45,944 nucleotides of DNA from Clostridia bacterium (GTDB lineage Bacteria; Bacillota; Clostridia; Oscillospirales; Acutalibacteraceae). Below the pieces are notes generated by a model, which saw only the letters and a list, made by a program, of their open reading frames with translations, ran no database searches and was not told the DNA's origin. The stretch lies in NCBI GenBank assembly GCA_017410325.1, contig JAFQRA010000025.1:1-45944 (forward strand), read 5' to 3'. Each line of letters starts with the position of its first letter. The first letter of the stretch is position 1. Below are positions 33,049 to 40,278 of this stretch, in pieces. The position numbers were made by a program, and so were the translations under genes.

Positions 33049-33780
33049 TTATTGTTTTTTCTTTTGTCTGAGGAAGCAAACCACTGCTGTCGCTGTTATA
33101 AACACACTGTACAGAATAATGGGTATGAGGTGAGTTAAGGCAAGCTCAAGGTTTCCGCCGAACAATGCTTTTTCCGTTTCTGCCGCGTGAACAAACGGCA
33201 GCACATTCGCGATTTTTTCGAAAAATCCGCCCACAAGCTTCAAATCAAACCATACTCCGGACAGCCACGCAGAAAGATTTGTAAGCAACGCACCGCAAAT
33301 ACCGCCGACCTGCTTAACGCCAAAGATACTGCCGCACAAAAGCCCTAATGCAATATTAAAAACAGCCATCGGTATTATACCTATTATAGCATAGATAATG
33401 TTTATGCTGACCGTCAAGCCCAACGGAATGGCAAACAGATAGCAAATAACCGTCTGACTGACGGCAAGCGGTAAAAGCGGCAGCATATAGCCGAGAATAA
33501 AATCCCAACCCGTAAGCGGTGTTGCATATAATCTCTGCAAAAAGGCGCTTTCTCGGTCCTTGGCAATAAGCGTGGCGGAAAAAAGTGTAACGAACGACAA
33601 GCCGAACACGGTAATTCCGGGCGTAAGTGTGTCAATATCAAACAGTTCTGCGGGAATATTTTTCTGCAAGCTGCTCAAAAGCAACAGCAATGCCAAGGGA
33701 AAGCCGAGGCCGAAAGCAAGGTTTATCGGGTCTCGCAGAATCTCCTTTGTACATCTTTTGGCAAACGTCAGCATTCTCAT
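33049..33780 (-). CDS. ABC-2-type transporter permease
   Basis: A 243-residue integral membrane protein with six hydrophobic segments (about 20-36, 55-72, 94-116, 127-155, 160-175, 213-236). The segment LIAKDRESAFLQRLYATPLTGWDFILGYMLP matches ABC-2 permeases. It overlaps the ATPase gene by four bases. With the ATPase it forms an exporter, probably for a drug, peptide or lipid; the substrate is unknown. Confidence 0.9.
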   Translation of the reverse strand: MRMLTFAKRCTKEILRDPINLAFGLGFPLALLLLLSSLQKNIPAELFDIDTLTPGITVFGLSFVTLFSATLIAKDRESAFLQRLYATPLTGWDFILGYMLPLLPLAVSQTVICYLFAIPLGLTVSINIIYAIIGIIPMAVFNIALGLLCGSIFGVKQVGGICGALLTNLSAWLSGVWFDLKLVGGFFEKIANVLPFVHAAETEKALFGGNLELALTHLIPIILYSVFITATAVVCFLRQKKKQ

Positions 33781-34505
33781 AATGCACCCTCCTTCACAAC
33801 GGAAACAAAGGCTGCTTCAAAGTCATTTGTACCCGTCATTTTCTTCAATTCTTCCGCAGTTCCCACAGCAAGAAGATTGCCGTCTTTCATTACGCCTATA
33901 CGGTCAGAAAGTGATTCTGCTTCTTCCATATAATGCGTTGTAAGAATAACGGTTGTTTTACCCTTCAGCGAGCGAATCATATCCCAAAGCTCGTGCCGTG
34001 CAATAACGTCCAAGCCAAGGGTTGGCTCGTCCAAAAACAGAATTTCGGGTTCACTGACCAGTGCCATTGCAATACTTAATCTGCGCTGCCATCCGCCCGA
34101 CAGCTTACCTGCCTTTCTGTTCAAAACGGAATCCAAAGCAAAGCGACGGGTAAGTTCTTTTATTTTTGCTTTGCTTTTTTCTTTAGTAAACCTATGAATA
34201 CCGCACATTAATTCAAGGTTTTCCTTTACAGAAAGATTTGGTGCAACAGCAATTTCCTGAGGCGATACGCCAATCAGCCGCTTTACCTGTTCGGGTTGTT
34301 TGGTCACACTGTATCCGCCTACAAATGCATCCCCGGCCGTTGGCTTTGTTATACAGGTTAACATCTTTACCGTTGTGGTTTTTCCCGCTCCGTTAACCCC
34401 TAACAGAGAAAACAGTTCCCCTGGATGTATTTCTAAATTAAGCTTGTTCACAGCAGTAAGCCTTTTGTAGCTTTTGACAAGCTCAACCGTTTTTATTCCT
34501 TGCAT
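33777..34505 (-). CDS. ABC transporter ATP-binding protein
   Basis: A 242-residue ATPase. Walker A GVNGAGKTT (about 36-44), Q loop at VSPQE, signature LSGGWQRR (about 136-143), Walker B ILFLDEPT (about 156-163) and switch His in LTTHYMEEAE. The ATG at 34505 follows AAGGAGG by nine bases; an in-frame ATG at 34541 lacks a site and lies within the promoter. First gene of the operon ATPase-permease-LytTR-DUF3021. The family organisation resembles self-regulated multidrug or antimicrobial-peptide exporters. Confidence 0.93.
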   Translation of the reverse strand: MQGIKTVELVKSYKRLTAVNKLNLEIHPGELFSLLGVNGAGKTTTVKMLTCITKPTAGDAFVGGYSVTKQPEQVKRLIGVSPQEIAVAPNLSVKENLELMCGIHRFTKEKSKAKIKELTRRFALDSVLNRKAGKLSGGWQRRLSIAMALVSEPEILFLDEPTLGLDVIARHELWDMIRSLKGKTTVILTTHYMEEAESLSDRIGVMKDGNLLAVGTAEELKKMTGTNDFEAAFVSVVKEGAL

Positions 34506-34536
34506 CTTCGTAAGCCTCCTTTTTATTTGCAGTACC

Positions 34537-34604
34537 ATCATAGCAAATAAAAAAGAGGAAATGTCGGTTTTTATCTAATCGGTCGTTTACAGCAGCTAAT
34601 CGGT
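34537..34604 (-). promoter_or_regulatory. Promoter and LytTR-type operator of the ABC operon
   Basis: On the minus strand TATGAT (34542-34537) is the -10, with GACA at about 34564-34561 as a weak -35. Upstream are two exact direct repeats ACCGATTAG (plus-strand CTAATCGGT at 34575-34583 and 34596-34604) separated by 12 bases, centred about 50 and 70 bases before the start of transcription. Nine-base direct repeats 12 bases apart are the known LytTR site layout, and ACCGATTAG fits eight of nine positions of the general consensus. Confidence 0.7.
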
Positions 34605-34679
34605 TATAATAACGGCTGATTTATCAAAATTTACTATAACATATTCTGAGGGATAAATAATATATTTTTAACAAATTAA

Positions 34680-34950
34680 AATCCCGCATCAAAAATGATA
34701 TTAACTTTTATCACAAGTAGCACTTCCGTTTCGTATGAATTATATCATATATTGTCTTTCACTGATATATCGCTTTCGCGATATGATAAGAAACATAAGA
34801 TTTACAAACAAATAAGAAAACATGTGTGCCTTGCGGCACGTGAAGATTGCTTCATTTTGCTCCAATCATGCAACTGTTCCCTTACTGTTTTTATGACGTT
34901 ACGTTATGTTTACAAAAAGTTCACAATTTAACCTTCTTGTTACACTCATT
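34680..34950. repeat. Palindrome-rich repeat region before the triplicated gene
   Basis: No convincing gene is seen. It contains ATATCGC-TTTC-GCGATAT (34767-34784), a partial palindrome around TATGAATTATATCATAT (34733-34750), and TGTGCCTTGCGGCACGTGAAG-type sequence at 34825-34845 that recurs with one change at 36467-36487. Confidence 0.6.
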
Positions 34951-34952
34951 CA

Positions 34953-34981
34953 TTGATTAAAATTCGGGCTATTGCTATAAT
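34953..34981 (+). promoter_or_regulatory. Promoter of the triplicated secreted protein
   Basis: TTGATT (34953-34958), 17-base spacer, TATAAT (34976-34981). It predicts a leader of about 72 bases. Confidence 0.75.
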
Positions 34982-34992
34982 ATGGTTGCACG

Positions 34993-35051
34993 ATCAAGAG
35001 GTAACAAGCTCACTTGGCAGCCCTTGATTAAAACGCAAATCAAGAAAGGAG
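34993..35051 (+). promoter_or_regulatory. Leader with two mutually exclusive hairpins before the ribosome binding site
   Basis: ATCAAG (34993-34998), CTTGAT (35023-35028) and ATCAAG (35039-35044) occur in order. The middle element can pair with the first (extended by GG/CC, 34993-35028) or with the last (CTTGATT/AATCAAG, 35023-35044). The second hairpin abuts AAAGGAG (35045-35051). No known riboswitch class was recognised. Confidence 0.5.
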
Positions 35052-35060
35052 TATTCTAAA

Positions 35061-36326
35061 ATGAAGTTTTTCTCAATCATTATGTCATTCGTTTTATCAA
35101 TTTTCGGCGTTGCACCGCCTGCTCAGTCTGTTGATGCATACACACAGGCAGAGTGGTATGCGCTTGTTGTTGAGGAGTTCGACCTTGCATACAGCCTTGA
35201 GGACAACGACAACTACGACATCGCTTCGGACGATGAATATTTCGCAGTCGTTCAGGCTTGCCACGACAGCAAAGTAATTGTCGGTGAGTACGATGCAGAT
35301 GCTTACGTAACCAATGTTCTCGTTGCTAAGTCCCTCGCAGTTGCTGCAGGTCTTGATGGCGCAAAGCTCTCCGACGAGACTGCCCTCGACGTTGCTGTTG
35401 ACGCAGGCTTTGTTAAGGTTTCCGTCAACCTTTTCGGCAAGGTTAAAGAAGTTGTAATTACAAAGGCAGAGGCTGATGCAGCCCTTGAAGCAGCAAGCGT
35501 TGCATACCTCAACAAGATACAGGCATATACACAGGCAGAATGGTACACACTTGTTGCCAATGAGTTCGACCTTACATACGACCTTGAAGATGATGACAAT
35601 TATGACATTGCTGCCGACGACAAGTATTTTGAAACCGTTCAGGCTTGCTACGACAGCAACGTAATTGTTGGTGAGTATGTTGCAGATGCGCAGATAACCA
35701 ACATTCTTGTTGCAAAGTCACTTATTGTTGCCGTAGGTCTCAAGGCTCCCGGACTTTCCGACGAGGTTGCCGTTAATGTTGCCGTCAGCGCAGGTTTTGT
35801 TAATGCTTCCGTAAATGTTAACGGTAAGGTCGAAGAAGTTGTAATGCCCAAGGCAGAGGCTAACGCAGCTCTTAAAGCAGCAGGCCTTGTATATCTCAAC
35901 ACCAAGATACCGGCTGCACAGCCTTCCTACGTATACACTCAGGCAGAGTGGTACGCACTTGTAGCTAAAGAATTCAACCTTGCATACAGCCTTGATGACA
36001 ACGATAACTACGACATCGCTGCGGACGATGAATATTTCGCAGTTGTTCAGGCTTGCCATGACAACAACGTAATTGTCGGCGAGTACAATGCAGATGCATA
36101 CGTAACCAACGTTCTTGTTGCAAAGTCACTTGCAGTTGCCGCAGGTCTCGATGGAGCAGAAATTCCCGATGAAGGTGCTCTTGACGTTGCTATTGATGCC
36201 GGCTTTGTCAGCGTTTCCTTCACCATTTTCGGTAAGGTTAAAGAGGTTGTAATATCCAAGGCAGAAGCTAACGTTGCTCTTAAAGCAGCAGGCCTCGTAT
36301 ATCTTAACAACAATACTCTTATCTGA
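35061..36326 (+). CDS. Secreted protein of three near-identical 125-residue units
   Basis: A 421-residue acidic exported protein of unknown function. The signal peptide (1 to about 25) ends in PPAQSVDA. Three units begin with YTQAEWY at residues 27, 156 and 292 and each ends YLN (151, 280, 416). Units 1 and 3 differ at about 24 of 125 positions by eye; unit 2 is more divergent. Every unit has one cysteine in VQAC (67, 196, 332), an acidic DxDNYDIAxDDxYF segment, VIVGEY and NxLVAKSL. Linkers are four residues and eleven residues (TKIPAAQPSYV). The ATG follows AAAGGAG by nine bases, and a strong promoter and terminator frame the gene. The units are not a family I recognise. Confidence 0.85.
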   Translation: MKFFSIIMSFVLSIFGVAPPAQSVDAYTQAEWYALVVEEFDLAYSLEDNDNYDIASDDEYFAVVQACHDSKVIVGEYDADAYVTNVLVAKSLAVAAGLDGAKLSDETALDVAVDAGFVKVSVNLFGKVKEVVITKAEADAALEAASVAYLNKIQAYTQAEWYTLVANEFDLTYDLEDDDNYDIAADDKYFETVQACYDSNVIVGEYVADAQITNILVAKSLIVAVGLKAPGLSDEVAVNVAVSAGFVNASVNVNGKVEEVVMPKAEANAALKAAGLVYLNTKIPAAQPSYVYTQAEWYALVAKEFNLAYSLDDNDNYDIAADDEYFAVVQACHDNNVIVGEYNADAYVTNVLVAKSLAVAAGLDGAEIPDEGALDVAIDAGFVSVSFTIFGKVKEVVISKAEANVALKAAGLVYLNNNTLI

Positions 36327-36350
36327 AACAATTGTTTCCAAAAGCTTAAT

Positions 36351-36370
36351 TAGGTTAAAAACTTAACCTA
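36351..36370. other. Hairpin after the triplicated gene
   Basis: TAGGTTAA and TTAACCTA form a perfect 8-base stem around AAAC, 25 bases after the stop codon and before the main terminator. Confidence 0.55.
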
Positions 36371-36388
36371 TATAATATCGAAACCGGA

Positions 36389-36437
36389 AAACGGCTTGAT
36401 CCATGCTATTCTTATGGGGCAAGCCGTTTGATTTTTT
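36389..36437 (+). terminator. Terminator of the triplicated gene
   Basis: AAACGGCTTG (36389-36398) pairs with CAAGCCGTTT (36420-36429), with an inner CCAT/ATGG, followed by GATTTTTTC. Confidence 0.85.
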
Positions 36438-36466
36438 CAAGGCAATTCGCTGCATTTTCAACTAAA

Positions 36467-36487
36467 TGTGCCTTGCGACACGTGAAG
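36467..36487. repeat. Second copy of the bracket repeat
   Basis: Matches 34825-34845 at 20 of 21 positions, same orientation. Next to it CACGC/GCGTG (about 36488-36503) can fold. Apart from the promoter at 36593-36621 nothing else is seen in 36438-36670. Confidence 0.65.
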
Positions 36488-36592
36488 CACGCTTCTCGCG
36501 TGAAGTGATGGTAAGCATTATAAAGTGCCTTCGGGTATTTTTAGTTAATAAATTTTATCAATCACGGTACGGTCTTTTAATTGACAAATATT

Positions 36593-36621
36593 TTGACATA
36601 GATTTTTGTATATGCTATGAT
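36593..36621 (+). promoter_or_regulatory. Promoter of the PHP gene
   Basis: TTGACA (36593-36598), 17-base spacer, TATGAT (36616-36621). Another TTGACA lies at 36581-36586. Confidence 0.75.
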
Positions 36622-36670
36622 AAAAGCAACTTGATTAACTTAAAATACACAAAAACGAGAAGGTAAGAAT

Positions 36671-37342
36671 ATGTACAAATATCAGCTGCACACACATTCC
36701 TCTCCGGCGAGCCATTGCAGCAAAACCGCTCCCGAAGATTTTGCGCACGCAATTCTTGAGGGAGGATACACAGGCTGTGTTCTCACCAACCATTTTTTAC
36801 ACGGCAATACGGGTATTGAAAGCTTTATATCCTGGAAAGCTTTTGTTGAGGAATACTGCGAGGACTATTACCGTATGAAGAAGGTTGGCGATAAGCTTGG
36901 CATTGATGTGCTGTTCGGCGTTGAGGAAGAGGTCACCAAAGGGCTTGAGGTGCTTTGCTACGGCATCACGCCCGAAATTCTTCTCGCTCACCCTGAGCTT
37001 GAAAACAACGACTGTAAATTGTGGCACGAGGTTCTGGGGAAGTACGGGATATTATGCATACAAGCCCATCCTTTCAGGCGCAGGGGTTCAATCCCCAACC
37101 CCGGTCCACTGCCGCTCGACTGTATTGACGGAATAGAGGTTTTCAATTCCGGCAACACAGCCGAGGATAATGCTTCGGCACGGGAATTTGCCGCGGCTCA
37201 CCCGGAGCTGATACTCACCTCGGGCGCAGATGCTCACGGCGTAGCTTCGTGCTGTATCGGCGGCATTGAAACAAAGGAAAGAATCACCTGTGAAGCCGGG
37301 CTTGCAGACGTACTCCGACACGGTGCATATACTCTGCTTTGA
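36671..37342 (+). CDS. PHP-domain phosphoesterase, cytoplasmic
   Basis: A 223-residue single-domain PHP protein, no signal peptide. Metal-binding motifs: LHTHSS (6-11), LTNHF (38-42), GVEEEVTKG (83-91), QAHPFRRRG (131-139) and TSGADAHG (183-190). The length and motif order fit small PHP phosphatases related to histidinol-phosphatase and to nucleoside diphosphatase RtpA-like proteins. GAGAAGG precedes the ATG. It is a single-gene unit with its own promoter and a strong terminator. Substrate not predicted. It is unlike the secreted PHP protein at 18.2 kb in size and location. Confidence 0.87.
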   Translation: MYKYQLHTHSSPASHCSKTAPEDFAHAILEGGYTGCVLTNHFLHGNTGIESFISWKAFVEEYCEDYYRMKKVGDKLGIDVLFGVEEEVTKGLEVLCYGITPEILLAHPELENNDCKLWHEVLGKYGILCIQAHPFRRRGSIPNPGPLPLDCIDGIEVFNSGNTAEDNASAREFAAAHPELILTSGADAHGVASCCIGGIETKERITCEAGLADVLRHGAYTLL

Positions 37343-37397
37343 TATTTTTCAATTTAAATCATCCTTATATAAAACAAACAACATCATACAACACACA

Positions 37398-37432
37398 AAA
37401 GGGACAGAGTCTGCAAAAAACTCTGTCCCTTT
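37398..37432. terminator. Bidirectional terminator
   Basis: AAAGGGACAGAGT (37398-37410) and ACTCTGTCCCTTT (37420-37432) form a perfect 13-base stem between the PHP gene and the relic region. Confidence 0.9.
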
Positions 37433-37506
37433 CACATTGTCAAATGACCGCTTTTTTCAACTTAACCCACCGTTTCGGGTGGGGTGGCGTGTAGACGGTC
37501 AATACT

Positions 37507-37854
37507 TTATCTCTGAGCCTGATAACATCCGTGGACGTAATTTGTAACACTGACATTTTTTGCACAGCCGGGGCGGCCGTATTTGATACCGTCGGGCGAC
37601 AAGCCTCTGTAAATCACGTTGCTGATTACGGAATCGGTCAGGTAGCCTGCGATATTTACAGCATACAGACCGCCAGAGGACACGTTGGAAATCATTATGT
37701 TTCTCATACTGTCGGGCAGATTTTTACCGTACGCTCCGTCGAGCTCGCCCAACAGAAGCGCACAGCCGTTGGGCTGACCGGGAGGCGCAGAATCGACAAT
37801 CCCGTCTATTACAACGTTGTAGATGCTTGAATTAACCGGCAGAAGGCGCACCAT
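37507..37854 (-). pseudogene. C-terminal remnant of a parallel beta-helix (pectinase-like) protein
   Basis: About 115 codons with repeated short strands of the beta-helix type: IYNVVIDGIVDSAP, MRNIMISNVSSGG, LYAVNIAGYLTDSVISNVIYRG, CAKNVSVTNYVHGC. Such coils of about 20-25 residues (N-V/I-x-I-x-N/D) occur in GH28-like and pectate-lyase-like proteins. There is no start region, signal peptide or catalytic part. The open frame merges, in another reading frame, with the truncated Gfo/Idh/MocA start immediately upstream. It is read as the end of a gene whose front was deleted. The exact enzyme family cannot be told. Confidence 0.6.
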
Positions 37855-37996
37855 AAAAGCTCACAAGTTCGGCACGCTTCGGATTAATGTCGTAAACACC
37901 GCAGAGCTGAACATGCTCTTTAAAATCCTTAAGTATAGGTTCGGCATATCCTTCTATACCCCGTATACCGCAACCAACCTGTACAAACTTTTTCAC
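37832..37996 (-). pseudogene. N-terminal fragment of a Gfo/Idh/MocA oxidoreductase
   Basis: GTG start at 37996, eight bases after GGAGG, followed by VKKFVQVGCGIRGIEGYAEP, the NAD-binding start of Gfo/Idh/MocA dehydrogenases, then LCGVYDINPKRAELVSFYGAP. The reading frame stops after about 54 codons, whereas complete enzymes have 330-420 residues. Downstream sequence switches to a beta-helix protein near 37840-37855, so a deletion joined two genes. The translation start still looks intact, so a short peptide may be made. Not functional as an oxidoreductase. Confidence 0.7.
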
Positions 37997-38071
37997 CGCT
38001 GACACCTCCGTACTGATTTTAACATAATGATTAAAGAAACACAAGATTTACGGACAAACAATTGCGGTGTA

Positions 38072-38100
38072 TTGAAATTCTCATCAAAATGTGTTAGAAT
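38072..38100 (+). promoter_or_regulatory. Promoter of the 38.2 kb lipoprotein
   Basis: TTGAAA (38072-38077), 17-base spacer, TAGAAT (38095-38100). Confidence 0.7.
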
Positions 38101-38173
38101 ATATCAGTAAACAGCGTATTAATCTAAAATAGAAAATACAAGGCTGAATGCTGTAAAAAAGGAGTAAAAAATA

Positions 38174-39034
38174 ATGAAAAAGCTTTTAAGTTTACTTACT
38201 GCGGCTGTAATGATATTCACGTTCACAGCCTGCGGTGACGAAAAAAATCCCGATGAAACAACAACGGGGCAGACAGAATTCAACGAAGAAATCACCGTTT
38301 CCGCAAGCACCGACTCAGCGCAAACAGAGACAACAACAGACGGTGAAGCCGAAATGACAGAGCTTAACGAAGAAGAAAGCTCAACAGAAGAAGCAACCGT
38401 GCTTGACGCTGACCCTGCAAACTGGACGGACGAACAGATTGTGTCAGTTTATAAGGCGGCTGCAAGGAAGACTCATCCTCACGTAACATCCGTACAGACG
38501 ATGACTATGAGAGAGCTTGTGGTAAACGACGGTGACGGCTGGCTTGGCAAGCTTGTTGATATGATAACACCGTTTCTTGTAAAGGCACTTGAAAAGAATT
38601 CCAAGGAAGTTGAAGGCATTACGGGCGGTTTTGAAAAGCTTACCGTATCCGACACGCAGAGCGTTAAGGCATACAAGAGCGGCAAATACACCGTTATTGA
38701 AATGACGATGAAGGAGCAGACAGACGGTATTCACGGCGATAAGTTTTCGGGCACTGTCGGTCACGCAATCACCGTTGTCGGCGACATCTCCGTTGTTGAG
38801 CAGGAGCTTCCGCAGTTTGATATCGGCTTTGAAGAATCCGACATCACACTGCGTTATGCCAACCCCACGCTCAAGGTTAAAATCAACGAAAACGGTATGA
38901 TTGAAAGCGGTGAATGGTCATACAGGGTTGTTGTAAACCTTAAAAACCTTCGTGTTAATGCCAAAAGAGTTCCGATTGGCGCAACAGTAAAAACAGGCTA
39001 CGGATCGGTTGACTACAAAATCGTTCTCAACTGA
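38174..39034 (+). CDS. Lipoprotein with acidic linker, paralogue of the 8 kb lipoprotein
   Basis: A 286-residue lipoprotein. FTFTACGDEK gives a lipidated cysteine at about residue 20. A Thr/Glu-rich linker (about 25-75) leads to a folded domain starting WTDEQIVSVYKAAARKT. Later come KLVDMITPFLVKALEK, LTVSDTQSVKAYKSGKYTVIEMTMKE and LRYANPTLKVKINENGMIESGEWSYRVVVNLKNL. The order of helix, helix, beta-pair and final antiparallel strands matches the lipoprotein at 7966-8880, with low sequence identity. AAAGGAG precedes the ATG. Single-gene unit with promoter and terminator. Function unknown; binding of a ligand at the surface is only a guess. Confidence 0.82.
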   Translation: MKKLLSLLTAAVMIFTFTACGDEKNPDETTTGQTEFNEEITVSASTDSAQTETTTDGEAEMTELNEEESSTEEATVLDADPANWTDEQIVSVYKAAARKTHPHVTSVQTMTMRELVVNDGDGWLGKLVDMITPFLVKALEKNSKEVEGITGGFEKLTVSDTQSVKAYKSGKYTVIEMTMKEQTDGIHGDKFSGTVGHAITVVGDISVVEQELPQFDIGFEESDITLRYANPTLKVKINENGMIESGEWSYRVVVNLKNLRVNAKRVPIGATVKTGYGSVDYKIVLN

Positions 39035-39051
39035 ATATCAGGCTAATGTCC

Positions 39052-39086
39052 GTGTCTTCATCCGTTTGGGTGAAGACACTTTTTTA
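39052..39086 (+). terminator. Terminator of the 38.2 kb lipoprotein gene
   Basis: GTGTCTTCA (39052-39060) pairs with TGAAGACAC (39071-39079), followed by TTTTTT. Confidence 0.9.
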
Positions 39087-39098
39087 TTGAATTAACCA

Positions 39099-39127
39099 TT
39101 GAAACAGCTTTGTATTTTTGATATAGT
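39099..39127 (+). promoter_or_regulatory. Promoter of the phosphatase/FkbM/GH95-like operon
   Basis: TTGAAA (39099-39104), 17-base spacer, TATAGT (39122-39127), about 26 bases before the phosphatase leader's ribosome binding site region. Confidence 0.7.
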
Positions 39128-39159
39128 AATACTAATAATTATTTGAAGGACAAAAGCCA

Positions 39160-40278
39160 ATGATTAACCTGACAGCTAAAATTGAACAGATGACCGTTGA
39201 GCAAGGCAGAAGAATACTTGTCACAAGTGATATACACGGTAATCTTTCTTATTTTAAAAAGCTGCTTGAAAAAGCAGAGTTTTGCGGCAACGATATACTG
39301 TTCATCGTCGGTGACATAGTAGAAAAAGGCAATGAAAACCTGAATGCATTGCGCTACGTTATGGAGCTTTGCGAACAAGGTAATGTTTTTCCACTTATCG
39401 GAAACGTAGACGCAAACCGCTTGAAAATAATCAACGAATTATGCGAGGATAACGTTAACGGATTTTACAAATACATTCTCAATTTAAGGGAATGGGCAGG
39501 TACGTCGTTTTACGAGGAGCTTGCAAACGAATGCGGCTACACGCTCAACTCGGCAGAAGATGTTTTATCTGCAAAGAAAGCCGTTATTGCTCATTTTGAA
39601 AAAGAGTTCAGCTTTCTTACCGGTCTGCCGACAGTCATAGAAACGCAGAGTTTTGTTTTAGTTCACGGAGGCTTGCGTGAAAAGCAGGTTGCAGACAACA
39701 TAGAAAAAAGCATTTTTGAGCTTACGAAATTTGATGCTTTTATGGAAACCGCAGAACACAGCTTTGACAAATACGTTATAGCTGGTCACTGGCCTGTATG
39801 TCTTTACAATAATTGCATACAGCAGTTTAATCCCATAATCAATCACGACAAAAGAATAATATCCATTGACGGCGGTTGCGGTGTAAAGAAAGACGGACAG
39901 CTAAACCTTCTAATTATCTCCGATATTAACTGCTCCGCCGATGAAATTACATATATAAGCTATGATGAAATTCCCGTTGTGACTGCGCTTGAAAACCAAG
40001 AAGCAAGCGCAAACTCCGTACATATTTCGTGGGTCAGCAATGAAATCAGAATAATAAATAAGGGTGAAGAATTCTCGTTAATTGAACACGTGCAAAGCGG
40101 TAAAAAGCTGCAAATTCCGACAACTTATTTAAGAGGCGAAAATAAATGCTCCGACTACACGGACTACGTACTGCCCGTGAATAAGGGCGACAGACTTTCG
40201 CTGATTACGCAGACCTCCAAGGGCTGTATTGTAAAAAAAGACGGTGTAACAGGTTGGTATTACGGAAAATATGTTTAA
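39160..40278 (+). CDS. Metallophosphoesterase (PPP-like) with C-terminal extension
   Basis: A 372-residue cytoplasmic protein. Phosphatase motifs: SDIHGN (23-28), GDIVEKG (51-57), GNVDAN (81-86, where serine/threonine phosphatases have GNHE), LVHGGL (about 169) and AGHWP (about 208). A substantial insert is present between GNVD and LVHGG. The C-terminal 90 residues form a small beta domain (KGDRLSLITQTSKGCIVKKDGVTGWYYGKYV), SH3-like in appearance. AAGGAC lies before the ATG. It overlaps the FkbM gene by eight bases. It could be a protein phosphatase or a small-molecule phosphatase acting on a glycan precursor. Confidence 0.85.
   Translation: MINLTAKIEQMTVEQGRRILVTSDIHGNLSYFKKLLEKAEFCGNDILFIVGDIVEKGNENLNALRYVMELCEQGNVFPLIGNVDANRLKIINELCEDNVNGFYKYILNLREWAGTSFYEELANECGYTLNSAEDVLSAKKAVIAHFEKEFSFLTGLPTVIETQSFVLVHGGLREKQVADNIEKSIFELTKFDAFMETAEHSFDKYVIAGHWPVCLYNNCIQQFNPIINHDKRIISIDGGCGVKKDGQLNLLIISDINCSADEITYISYDEIPVVTALENQEASANSVHISWVSNEIRIINKGEEFSLIEHVQSGKKLQIPTTYLRGENKCSDYTDYVLPVNKGDRLSLITQTSKGCIVKKDGVTGWYYGKYV

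Noticed and set aside
34695-34931. 78-codon open frame before the triplicated gene
   Set aside because: Lies wholly in palindrome-rich repeats, no ribosome binding site, no protein-like composition.
34982-35060. Known riboswitch in the leader of the triplicated gene
   Set aside because: Compared by eye with preQ1, c-di-GMP, fluoride, ZTP, guanidine and T-box consensus elements; none fits.
36466-36666. 66-codon open frame before the PHP gene
   Set aside because: Overlaps the bracket repeat and the promoter; no ribosome binding site.
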